A stretch of DNA of 64,000 nt from an uncultured Clostridia bacterium (GTDB lineage: Bacteria > Bacillota > Clostridia > TANB77 > CAG-508): contig CAKPMJ010000003.1 in NCBI GenBank assembly GCA_934167965.1, positions 124,001 through 188,000 on the forward strand, read 5' to 3'. The notes below the pieces were generated by a model, which was given only the letters and a program-made list of their open reading frames with translations, did no database searches and was not told where the DNA came from. A program made the position numbers and the translations under genes. This document shows positions 9,562 through 17,698 of this stretch, in pieces. The stretch's first letter is position 1; each line of letters starts with the position of its first letter.

Positions 9562-9834
9562 CTAATCTGTAATTCTCTCTATATCAAACGATTCTATTTT
9601 TCCTGTTATTCTAATGTTGTCTTCTGTCATCTTTTCTAAATTTAAATTAAATCCATTTATGTTTATACTTCCTATATGTGTATTTATTTTTATATAATAA
9701 TCTTCATATTCTAAAATTCCTTTATAATTTTCAATTATCATTTCATTAAATCCTGTTACTACTAATTTAGGCTCATTTGAATACACTTCTTTTGGTAACT
9801 CCAACATATTGTTAATTCTATTTATCTTCTTCAT
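9562..9834 (-). CDS. yqfC: Sporulation protein YqfC
   Basis: A 90-residue protein of the YabP/YqfC family: LELPKEVYSNEPKLVVTGFN at the start and alternating beta strands in the rest. It is expressed under mother-cell control in Bacillus. It sits ten bases upstream of yqfD, the constant partner. No membrane segment. Confidence 0.92.
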   Translation of the reverse strand: MKKINRINNMLELPKEVYSNEPKLVVTGFNEMIIENYKGILEYEDYYIKINTHIGSININGFNLNLEKMTEDNIRITGKIESFDIERITD

Positions 9835-9845
9835 GCGTTTTCCTC

Positions 9846-10670
9846 CTATTGAACAAAATCATCAATACTTCTAAATTCATATCCTTCATCTTTGACCTTT
9901 TTTATCATATCATTCATTATTTCTGAATTAGTTTTAGATGTAGCATGTAGCAACATTATTTCTCCATTATGTAAATTGTCTATTATTTTTTTTATTGCAT
10001 CTTCTTTTGATGGTTGTTTCTTTTCATCCCAATCTACATAAGCAAAACTCCACATTACACTCTTATATCCTAAAGAATCTGTGAGTTGCAAAGTTCTTTC
10101 ACTATATTCTCCCTTTGGAGGTCTTAAATATTTCATTTCATACCCATATTTTTCATATATAGTTTGATGTAGTGTCATTACTTCTTTTTTTAATTCTTCA
10201 TCTGACAAATCTGGCATACTTTTATGGTTTACTGTATGATTTCCCACAATATGACCCTCATTAATCATTCTTTGTAATATATCTGAAGCTGTATTGACAT
10301 AGTGTGCAGTTATAAAAAATGTAGCATTTACATTATTTTCTTTTAATGCATCCAAAATTGTATTAGTATATCCTGCTTCATACCCTAGATCAAATGTTAA
10401 ATAAATATACTTTTGATCTTTATTTCCTAAACACATTCCATTATATTTATTTATTAGTTCCTCATTTTGTTTTCCTAGATCAGGTTGTTCATGGTTATCT
10501 GTTCTTTTTATTCCCCATCCTATTTTTTTATTACTTAATACTTGGCTTGCCGTATTTACTGATAAGTCTTCATAAAAATTTGTGCTTATCATACTAAATG
10601 CAAAAATTCCTATTAATAAAATAGACAATACTGTTAATTGTCTTTTTATATTTTTTAAATTATTACTCAT
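9846..10670 (-). CDS. pdaA: Polysaccharide deacetylase, PdaA-like
   Basis: A 274-residue NodB-fold deacetylase with an N-terminal membrane segment (11-30). Catalytic motifs: TFDLGYE at 92-98, HTVNH with H145 and H149, and RPPKGE at 183-188. The pre-domain GWGIKRTDNHEQP is typical of PdaA, which deacetylates N-acetylmuramic acid for muramic delta-lactam formation in the spore cortex. The setting upstream of yqfC/yqfD supports a sporulation role. Confidence 0.9.
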   Translation of the reverse strand: MSNNLKNIKRQLTVLSILLIGIFAFSMISTNFYEDLSVNTASQVLSNKKIGWGIKRTDNHEQPDLGKQNEELINKYNGMCLGNKDQKYIYLTFDLGYEAGYTNTILDALKENNVNATFFITAHYVNTASDILQRMINEGHIVGNHTVNHKSMPDLSDEELKKEVMTLHQTIYEKYGYEMKYLRPPKGEYSERTLQLTDSLGYKSVMWSFAYVDWDEKKQPSKEDAIKKIIDNLHNGEIMLLHATSKTNSEIMNDMIKKVKDEGYEFRSIDDFVQ

Positions 10671-11034
10671 TACTTTCTCCTTTTCGCTTTTTGTTTAATT
10701 TTATGATTTTATTTTTAAAATATTACTTTATTATTTTTCTATATATTTCTATATTTTTCTATTTTCGTTTTCTAAAAAATATCAATTGTTTAATGCAATA
10801 ATTACAATATAATTTGATATAATTCTTAAAATTTATCAAAAAAATTACAAAAAAATACAAATTTTTTCCATTTAATACTTTCATTCAAAAGTACTAGTTT
10901 CATTTTCGGAAATTACCGATTATCAAGGGGTTGACAAGTCATTTCAATGGTAGTATTATGGTAATCATATTGGAAATATTTAGCATTTATATTTACATAA
11001 ATCATGCTTAATATTTTAGAAAGGAATATGCCTT
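10671..11034. other. Regulatory spacer between pdaA and the agr regulator
   Basis: A 364-base AT-rich stretch with no gene. It contains the promoter at 10931-10959 and, just upstream, the motif ATTTTCG (10902-10908) followed ten bases later by ATTACCG (10912-10918). ATTTTCG recurs twice upstream of agrB (14061-14067 and 14074-14080), so these may be binding sites for the LytTR regulator. The rest is poly-A/T tract without visible structure. Confidence 0.45.
10931..10959 (+). promoter_or_regulatory. SigA-type promoter of the agr regulator-kinase operon
   Basis: TTGACA at 10931-10936 and TATTAT at 10954-10959 are separated by 17 bases and lie about 75 bases before the start codon of the LytTR gene. 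The -35 box is perfect. Confidence 0.75.
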
Positions 11035-11745
11035 ATGTTAAAATTTTGCCTTGTAGATGATAACATTAAAATTTTAAATAAAGTTTCATCGATGCTGGAT
11101 CATATATTTACAAAACATGACTTTGATGCAGAAATATCTTTTAAAACTACAGATTCAAATGAATTATTATCTTATGTATCTACTAATAAAATTGATGTTT
11201 TATTAATAGATATAGAACTAAAATCTAATGTTAATGGACTAGATATTGCAGAAAAAATTCGTAAAACTAATAAAGATTGTTACTTTATATTTACTACTGC
11301 TCATTTAGAGTATGGTTTAATTGCTTATAAATATAAGACTTTTGATTTTTTAGCTAAACCTGTTTCTACTGAAAGATTAGAAGATACAATTATTCGTTTA
11401 TTTGAAGATATAAATGGTATTCATAAAAAATTTATTAGAATTGATAGTAAAAATACTATTATTAATGAAGATGAAGTAGATTTTATAAAAAGAGATGGAA
11501 TGAAAATTATATTTCATACTGACTCTCGTGACTATGAAATTTATAGCTCTTTTAATAAAATCCAAGACAAATTACCAGATAATTTTGTTCGTTGTCATAA
11601 ATCATTTATTGTAAATATCAACAATGTTACAAAAATAGAATCCTCATCAAATATGATTTATTTCAACGATTCTTTTTGTGATATTGGTCCAAAATATAAA
11701 AATGACTTGATGGAGGTGATTAACAATTATGGAGATTTTAAATAA
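11035..11745 (+). CDS. LytTR-family response regulator (AgrA-like)
   Basis: A 236-residue regulator. Receiver domain 1-125 has acidic pocket D8/D9, phosphoacceptor D59 (DVLLIDIE) and the lysine of FLAKPVS. The LytTR DNA-binding domain follows (about 135-232), with the VRCHKSFIVNINNVTKIES segment typical of AgrA. It overlaps the GHKL kinase gene by 17 bases and is read by its own promoter. It converges on agrB-agrD, so it most likely senses the peptide made by that pair and activates the locus. Confidence 0.93.
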   Translation: MLKFCLVDDNIKILNKVSSMLDHIFTKHDFDAEISFKTTDSNELLSYVSTNKIDVLLIDIELKSNVNGLDIAEKIRKTNKDCYFIFTTAHLEYGLIAYKYKTFDFLAKPVSTERLEDTIIRLFEDINGIHKKFIRIDSKNTIINEDEVDFIKRDGMKIIFHTDSRDYEIYSSFNKIQDKLPDNFVRCHKSFIVNINNVTKIESSSNMIYFNDSFCDIGPKYKNDLMEVINNYGDFK

Positions 11746-13075
11746 TATTTGGCAAGCTTTGAGTACAGAAAATGAAATGTTGATATCAATACTATCTATA
11801 CCTTTAACATCTATAGAAATTTACCTTATGATGGAAATATTTCTTAGCGCACTAAATATTCCATCCGACAAACGTCATCGACTAATATTTTTCTGCATAT
11901 TTTATGTTGTTTCTATAACTTCATATTATTTTATACCTGCTCCATACTATACTCTTGTTGACTATATTGCTATGTTTATATTAATACTAAAAATATTCGA
12001 GTTAAGTATTTTTAAAACTATACTTGCAACACTTTCTTCGTTTTTAATATATAGTTTAATTGGAGGCTTAGTATTAAATCCATTTATCACAATACTTGGT
12101 ATAACTTATGAAGAAGCATCAATAATTCCACTATATAGATTGACCTATATATTTATAGTTTATTTATTAGTATTTATCGTTATCAAATTATTAAAATACA
12201 AACATTTTTCAATTAAAATACTTGAAAATTTAACTAAATTAGATAGCAAAATTTTATTTACAAATATAATATTTGCATTTCTAACATTATGTATTCAACT
12301 AATTATAACTTTCTATTATATTAATACATATTCTTTAATATTTACATTGTTAAATTTTATTTCATTGTTTGCTTATTTTTTTGTAAGTTTTTCGAGTTTA
12401 AATAAAACAATGAATTTACAAGTAAAAACGACTCAGTTGGAAAATGCAGAAAGTTATAATAAAACTTTATCTAATTTATATGACAATGTTAGAGGATTTA
12501 AACATGATTTTAATAATATGATTGATTTAATTGGAGGATATATTGACCGTAATGATATGGAGGGACTTAAAAAATATTATAATGGTTTAAGAAAAGATTG
12601 TGTTAGAGTAAATAACTCAGAACTTCTTAATCCTAATATAATTAATAATTCTGGTATTTATAATTTGATTGTTTGCAAACAAATTAAAGCAACTCAACTT
12701 AAAGTTAATATTTCATTAGAAGTATTTTTTGATTTTAATCATTTACATATGCCTATATATGAATTTTCTAGAATTCTTGGTATATTATTAGATAATGCAA
12801 TAGAGGCTGCAAGTGAATGTGAAGTAAAACAAGTTAATTTAATGTTTAGAGAATCACGAGCAAATAATACTCAAATTATTAGTATAGAAAATACCTATTT
12901 AAATAAAGGAATAGATACAAAATTAATATTTGAAAAAGGTATAAGTAGTAAACAAAATCATTCTGGTATTGGATTGTGGAAAATAAAACAAATTATACAG
13001 AAAAATAATAATATTGTTTTACATACATCAGTAGATGAAAAATATTTCAAACAACAATTAGAAATTTATTATTAA
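11729..13075 (+). CDS. GHKL sensor histidine kinase (AgrC-like)
   Basis: A 448-residue kinase with six or more N-terminal membrane segments (about 15-225), as in peptide-sensing AgrC kinases. The phosphorylation motif is FKHDFNNMI with H259; the ATPase N-box is GILLDNAIEAA (about 345) and the G-box HSGIGLWKIK is near the C-terminus. It lacks a HAMP or PAS domain. It is translationally coupled to the LytTR regulator. The ligand is probably the cyclic peptide from the convergent agrD. Confidence 0.93.
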   Translation: MEILNNIWQALSTENEMLISILSIPLTSIEIYLMMEIFLSALNIPSDKRHRLIFFCIFYVVSITSYYFIPAPYYTLVDYIAMFILILKIFELSIFKTILATLSSFLIYSLIGGLVLNPFITILGITYEEASIIPLYRLTYIFIVYLLVFIVIKLLKYKHFSIKILENLTKLDSKILFTNIIFAFLTLCIQLIITFYYINTYSLIFTLLNFISLFAYFFVSFSSLNKTMNLQVKTTQLENAESYNKTLSNLYDNVRGFKHDFNNMIDLIGGYIDRNDMEGLKKYYNGLRKDCVRVNNSELLNPNIINNSGIYNLIVCKQIKATQLKVNISLEVFFDFNHLHMPIYEFSRILGILLDNAIEAASECEVKQVNLMFRESRANNTQIISIENTYLNKGIDTKLIFEKGISSKQNHSGIGLWKIKQIIQKNNNIVLHTSVDEKYFKQQLEIYY

Positions 13076-13106
13076 AAAAAGAGTACATTTAAATGTACTC
13101 TTTTTT
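13074..13106. terminator. Bidirectional terminator between kinase and agrD
   Basis: A perfect 20-base palindrome at 13081-13100 (GAGTACATTTAAATGTACTC) flanked by A7 on the left and T6 on the right. It serves the plus-strand kinase operon and the converging agrBD transcript. Confidence 0.85.
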
Positions 13107-13132
13107 AGGATTGTTTTGAAAATCTTATTTTA

Positions 13133-13252
13133 CTAATCTTTCTTTATCAAAGATGCTGGCATCTTTGGTTGATGTAATAACCATGCTACGAAGCATGCTG
13201 TGTTTGTACTCTTAGCATATTTTTCTGATAACTTAGCTAATAATTTTAACAC
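13133..13252 (-). CDS. agrD: AgrD-like cyclic peptide precursor
   Basis: A 39-residue precursor starting at a GTG seven bases after AAGGGGG. The N-terminal amphipathic helix VLKLLAKLSEKYAKSTNTA is followed by the putative pheromone starting at C20 (CFVAW) and the AgrB recognition tail HQPKMPASL, matching the clostridial AgrD pattern with QPK.P. AgrB would cut after the core and close a thiolactone between C20 and a residue four or five positions on; the exact end (W or one of the leucines) cannot be fixed from sequence. It directly follows agrB. Confidence 0.9.
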   Translation of the reverse strand: MLKLLAKLSEKYAKSTNTACFVAWLLHQPKMPASLIKKD

Positions 13253-13325
13253 AATAATTCCCCCTTATATATCAAAAATATATATATAATAAAAGACATA
13301 GCCGGCTTAATGCCTTTATATTATT

Positions 13326-13961
13326 CTATGTAATTTGTTCTAATGCATTACTATATACTTCATAGCCATATTTATTTTTTGTTAGTTTATATGCCAATGG
13401 AGTAATCATAATGCTTTGAGCAAGGTTTCCAAAAATTAATATATTGGAGATTTGATTATTGTTTATAATTATTGCTATTAGTAATCCCACAATAAAAAAT
13501 ATGTAAGATAATATTTTCTTTTGCTTTCTTTCCTTTTTTCGTAAAATCGGTATGTTTTCTGTATCTGCTGGTGCATATCTTGTAATCATTATCATGCCAA
13601 ATATCAAGACAGATAATACGAAAATTAATTTCGTGTGGTTATAGAAAACGAAATAATTTGATATTTTAGGTACACCACAATAATATAATGTTGTAGATAT
13701 TATACATCCGATATGTGTTTTTAAATGAAATCCCCCTGAACATGCCCTATATGGTAATAGCATTATTACCATTAATATTGTATATTTTAAAATTCCCAAT
13801 AAATACGAGATAATTAAAACTAAAAATATTTTTGGAAATTCTCCTATAATTAGATGTATTCCGTAATTTATTATTTCTGCTCTTTCATCATCTACATCTG
13901 GCATTTCTTTTTGTATTCTATCGGTTAGAAATAAGCATAGTTTGTCTATCACTTTTTTCAC
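13326..13961 (-). CDS. agrB: AgrB peptide-processing membrane protease
   Basis: A 211-residue integral membrane cysteine protease with about five hydrophobic segments. The catalytic pair is H79 and C86 in CSGGFHLKTHIGC, matching H77/C84 of staphylococcal AgrB. It cleaves and cyclises AgrD, encoded 73 bases downstream. It converges with the regulator-kinase operon, unlike the single BDCA operon of Staphylococcus. Confidence 0.95.
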   Translation of the reverse strand: MKKVIDKLCLFLTDRIQKEMPDVDDERAEIINYGIHLIIGEFPKIFLVLIISYLLGILKYTILMVIMLLPYRACSGGFHLKTHIGCIISTTLYYCGVPKISNYFVFYNHTKLIFVLSVLIFGMIMITRYAPADTENIPILRKKERKQKKILSYIFFIVGLLIAIIINNNQISNILIFGNLAQSIMITPLAYKLTKNKYGYEVYSNALEQIT

Positions 13962-13983
13962 CTCGCTTTTTTAAGCTAATGTG

Positions 13984-14080
13984 ATTATATCATTATTTAT
14001 TAAGTATTAATTTTTTGTTTTATGAAAAGAGGGATTTCATTTATAAAAAGTTCATAAATAATTTTCGTAAAACATTTTCG
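13984..14080 (-). promoter_or_regulatory. Probable agrBD promoter with repeated ATTTTCG motif
   Basis: On the minus strand a perfect TATAAT (13989-13984) has no good -35 box. Two direct copies of ATTTTCG lie upstream at 14061-14067 and 14074-14080, 13 bases apart. The same heptamer is found at 10902 upstream of the regulator gene. A weak -35 plus direct repeats is what an activator such as a LytTR protein would need; this is inference. Confidence 0.4.
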
Positions 14081-14087
14081 ACTTTTC

Positions 14088-14119
14088 ATAAAAATAAAGG
14101 TATATAAAAATATACCTTT
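14088..14119 (-). terminator. Terminator of the HD-domain gene
   Basis: Stem AAAGGTATAT/ATATACCTTT (14096-14105 with 14110-14119) followed on the minus strand by a T-rich tract; it overlaps the stop codon of the HD gene. Confidence 0.7.
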
Positions 14120-15804
14120 ACCTTATATTATCAACTTCTCTATCTTTCGTTTTTTTAACTTCATTATGCTTACTATCTGGTAAAATTCTAGTATGTTCAT
14201 CAACGTTTATTCGTTCAGCCAAAGTTTTTTTATGGTAATAATGTTCTTTATTGTTGCAATGATAACTTATTACATCTGTATTATTAACATTATTATGAGA
14301 TAAACTTTCTAACCCATATGATACTTCCATTAATCTTTTAGATGTATCTAACCTTAAATATTTGGGATCTAAATCTGTTTTAGTAATAAATGGTGTGTTT
14401 ACTGTTAGTCTGCTTCTATCTAATGCATCTGCATCTTTTAGTATTTTTAATAAACTCTTAGTCATACTTTTGTCTTCTTCATTGATTTGATATTTTTCTA
14501 AAAGCTTTTCTATTTTATTATCATTACCTTCATGTCCTTCTGCTAATAATTGAACTATTTTTTTATCTTCCTCACTAAATTTTTTTCCATCTAAATATTT
14601 AAGTTTTAATTTTCCTATTTTTCTAGCACTTCTTTTAGCATGTGGACCAATATCTGTTATTCTACCAATATCATGATAATAGGATGCCATTGTTAGTAGT
14701 TCTCTTTCTCTTGTTGACTCTTCTTTTATTATTCCTTCTCCTTTTCCAATAAGTAATGATAAAATTGCAACTCTGTCATTATGTTTAATTCCATGTATTC
14801 CTTTTTCTTTTATGGGCGTTAAATCCAATTGATTAACTTTATCTCTTAAGAATGCCCCATTTTTACTATTTGCAAATTCAGGTAATATTTCTTTTAGTTC
14901 ATATTGTGTTAATCCCTGTTTTTGAAAGCTTGCTACAGCTAAACCAAATTTTTTATCTGCATATGGATTTTTTCTATTTAAAAAACTTTTATCTGCTAAT
15001 ATCCTTTCAATTTTATCATTGGAGTTTTCTTCTATTCTTTTTATAGCACTAAATTTTTCTTTTATTATAGTCCAAAAATTTTTTCTAGTACTCCTTACCA
15101 TTTCATTAGCTTCTAATCTTCCTCCTGATAAAACATTGTTAAAACTATTATATTTAGAAGCTATTCTACCATTTCCTTGCATAAAGCCAAGCTCTTTTTT
15201 CTTTTCATTTATATATTTTATATAATCCTCTTTTGGTACATATTTGTCTGGACTCTCTTGTCTTTCTTTTTCTGTTCTTAGCCTAAGCTCTATTCCGCAA
15301 AGCCTTTCCCGTTTTTTCATTTATAATTGGATTTCCATCTTTATCTCTCTTTAGATCGGCTATCATTTCAACCATTTTCGTTCTATTTTCTGGTAATACA
15401 CACCATCCCTCGTATAATATAGCCTCATCAGAAAATGGTCTAATTTTATAATTATTCATTTCCTCCCTTTTTATATCAAGCTCTATTGCATGTATTATTT
15501 TGTCTGGTTCTATGTATGGATTAATTGTCATATTTTTCACAAAAGAATCCATTGTTGGCATACCTGCAAACATACAACAAGATGCTACTCCATACGAATT
15601 TATATTTTTAAAGATACCTGTAGCTGGCTTTATATATCCTGATTCCATTATTTTTTCCGCAACTTCTTTACTTCCTGTACAATGATATAAGTGTTCTTTT
15701 TCAATATATTGCTTTGTAACTTCTGGGATTTTCGTTCTAATTGTCTTGCTTATTATAGATAATGCTGCTGCTGGCAAAAATATAATTAAATTTTCTAACT
15801 TCAT
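14118..15804 (-). CDS. HD-domain protein in two frames joined at a CGG codon
   Basis: Frame 0 starts at 15804 after GGAGAG and encodes a hydrophobic N-terminus (4-21), then about 145 residues I do not recognise (LYHCTGSKEVAEKIMESGY). At 15300-15292 it reads TTG CGG AAT; straight reading stops four codons later at 15283. Skipping the C at 15297 gives GIELRLRTEKERQ and a further 392-residue open frame, 561 residues in all. That second part holds an HD phosphohydrolase domain with YYHDIGR, PHAKRSA and DADALDR as metal-ligand motifs. The second frame has no ribosome-binding site of its own at a sensible place. Substrate unknown. Two separate genes is the alternative. Confidence 0.75.
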
Positions 15805-15976
15805 TAGTATTTTCTCTCCATTTCTTTTTTAATTATAGCATTAAGAATATAATTTTTCAAGGTTAATATATTTATAATTCAAGCGTTGACTTTTTATGTA
15901 AATTTTGATAAAATGTTTTTGTCTCAATGACTATTTTCTAAATAGTTAAGTAATTATTAGAAAGGGGTTTTTCTTT

Positions 15977-17407
15977 ATGACACGAGACAATTTTATTATT
16001 TCAGATGAAGAACAAAAAGTTCTTCAAGAGGCAAGCTATTTATCATTATGCCCTTTAGACGGGCGGTATGTTAATATAGCTAAACAATTAGCTCCATATT
16101 TCTCGGAGTTTGCTCTGGTAAAAAACAGAGTAAAAGTAGAGGTAGCATGGCTTGTTTTTGTCATACAATATCTTGACGATCCAAATGGATTCTTAAAAAA
16201 GTTTTCTGATGATGAATCTTTACATTTCATCTCACAAATTTACGATACTTTTGATAAGAAATCATTTGATCGTGTAAAAGAAATCGAAGGAAAAACAAAT
16301 CATGATGTAAAGGCTGTTGAATATTTTATTGATGAAAAACTTGATGAAGCTAATATTAGTGAACTTAAAAGTTTCGTTCATATCGGCTGTACATCAGAAG
16401 ATATCAATAATACATCATATGCAAATATGATATTCAACGCATTATACGATGTTTGGATTCCTACAGCAGAAGAACTTATATATTCTTTAAGCTGTACGGC
16501 TTCAACTTACAGCTCTACTCCAATGCTCGCTCACACCCACGGTCAGCCCGCTACTCCAACTACTGTTGGAAAAGAAATGCTTGTTGCCATATCAAGACTT
16601 GAAAAATGTGTTAAACATTTAAAGGATATACCCATCCTTGCTAAGTTTAATGGTGCAACCGGCAATTACAGTGCAATTTCTATAGCTTTTACTGAAGAAA
16701 ATTGGACTTACTTGGCGGAAAAGTTTGTTACAGAATATTTATCTTTGGATTTTAATCCTGTAACAACACAAATTGAACCTCATGATTACATTGTTGAAAT
16801 CGCTGATTGTATAAAGCATTTTAACAATATTCTGATTGATCTTGACCTTGATATGTGGTTATATATATCTATGGAATACTTCAAACAGACACCTGTTAAA
16901 GGCGAAGTAGGAAGTTCAACTATGCCACACAAAGTAAATCCTATTCGATTTGAAAACAGTGAAGCAAACATTGAAATATCCAATGCATTGCTTACCGCTT
17001 TATCAAATAAATTACCACGTTCTCGTATGCAGAGAGATTTATCTGATTCATCTACTATGAGAAATGTAGGAATGGCTATAGGTTATTCTTTGCAGGCTAT
17101 AGAACAAACTATCGGCGGTCTAAAAAAAGCAAGTGTAAATAAAGCAAAACTTGCAGATGATTTAAACAATAGGTGGGAGGTTCTGGCAGAACCAATTCAA
17201 ACTATTCTCCGTAAATATGGTATACCTGATGCATATGAGCAACTTAAGGAACTTACAAGAGGAAAGTCCATTTCTAAGGAGGCTATTCATGAATTTATCA
17301 ATTCACTTGACGGCCTTTCTGAATTTGACAAAGACCTTTTGCTTAATCTCACACCTGATATGTATACAGGTTATGCTCAAAAAATTGTATTTGACAATCT
17401 GGAATAA
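15977..17407 (+). CDS. purB: Adenylosuccinate lyase, probably horizontally acquired
   Basis: A 476-residue lyase of the fumarase/aspartase superfamily: N-terminal LCPLDGRYVNIAK, the HTHGQPATPTTVGKE substrate loop and the signature SSTMPHKVNPI with the catalytic serine. It splits adenylosuccinate and SAICAR in purine synthesis. The start follows AGAAAGGGG. Base composition and codon use (CTG, GAG, GGG, TCG, GCC) are richer in G+C than the neighbours, and it stands alone between terminators with no purine genes nearby. It contains an in-frame CGG coding the conserved arginine of LDGRY (16073-16075) with no frameshift, unlike native genes in this window. Confidence 0.95.
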   Translation: MTRDNFIISDEEQKVLQEASYLSLCPLDGRYVNIAKQLAPYFSEFALVKNRVKVEVAWLVFVIQYLDDPNGFLKKFSDDESLHFISQIYDTFDKKSFDRVKEIEGKTNHDVKAVEYFIDEKLDEANISELKSFVHIGCTSEDINNTSYANMIFNALYDVWIPTAEELIYSLSCTASTYSSTPMLAHTHGQPATPTTVGKEMLVAISRLEKCVKHLKDIPILAKFNGATGNYSAISIAFTEENWTYLAEKFVTEYLSLDFNPVTTQIEPHDYIVEIADCIKHFNNILIDLDLDMWLYISMEYFKQTPVKGEVGSSTMPHKVNPIRFENSEANIEISNALLTALSNKLPRSRMQRDLSDSSTMRNVGMAIGYSLQAIEQTIGGLKKASVNKAKLADDLNNRWEVLAEPIQTILRKYGIPDAYEQLKELTRGKSISKEAIHEFINSLDGLSEFDKDLLLNLTPDMYTGYAQKIVFDNLE

Positions 17408-17415
17408 TACTACAA

Positions 17416-17448
17416 AAGGAGCTAAATCCGAATTGGATTTAGCTCCTT
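17416..17448. terminator. Strong terminator after purB
   Basis: A perfect 14-bp stem AAGGAGCTAAATCC (17416-17429) and its complement (17435-17448) with a five-base loop, followed by CCCTTTATAT. It lies between converging genes; the tail has few Ts on either strand. Confidence 0.75.
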
Positions 17449-17452
17449 CCCT

Positions 17453-17698
17453 TTATATATCAATTACTTTATATTCAATATCTTCCATGTATGGAAAAAT
17501 TTCTTTAACTCTTTTTAAAGTAAGCATTGTTGATTTTGGATGTGGATTTTTAGGATCACTACTTATTAGTCTCTGTGTGTAACAATTTTTTGCTGTCTTA
17601 AAAAGCAAATATCTATTATTGACATAAGTGTAATAAACTTGATAACCATTTCTTAAATCTTCCCACATCATTTCAAAAGTATATTCTTTATTATTCAC
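17453..17698 (-). CDS. Small hypothetical protein downstream of ligA
   Basis: An 81-residue protein starting at a GTG that directly follows the ligA stop codon, so it is probably translated by coupling. It has aromatic-rich patches (EMMWEDLRNGYQVYYTYV) and no membrane segment. I recognise no family. The tight junction with ligA makes it a real gene with fair likelihood; function unknown. Confidence 0.65.
   Translation of the reverse strand: MNNKEYTFEMMWEDLRNGYQVYYTYVNNRYLLFKTAKNCYTQRLISSDPKNPHPKSTMLTLKRVKEIFPYMEDIEYKVIDI

Noticed and set aside
15261..15320. Separate start for the HD-domain frame at ATG 15320
   Set aside because: That ATG lacks a Shine-Dalgarno sequence and lies inside the conserved first frame; moreover it would read a CGG straight at codon 4. 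Joining at TTG CGG AAT is simpler.
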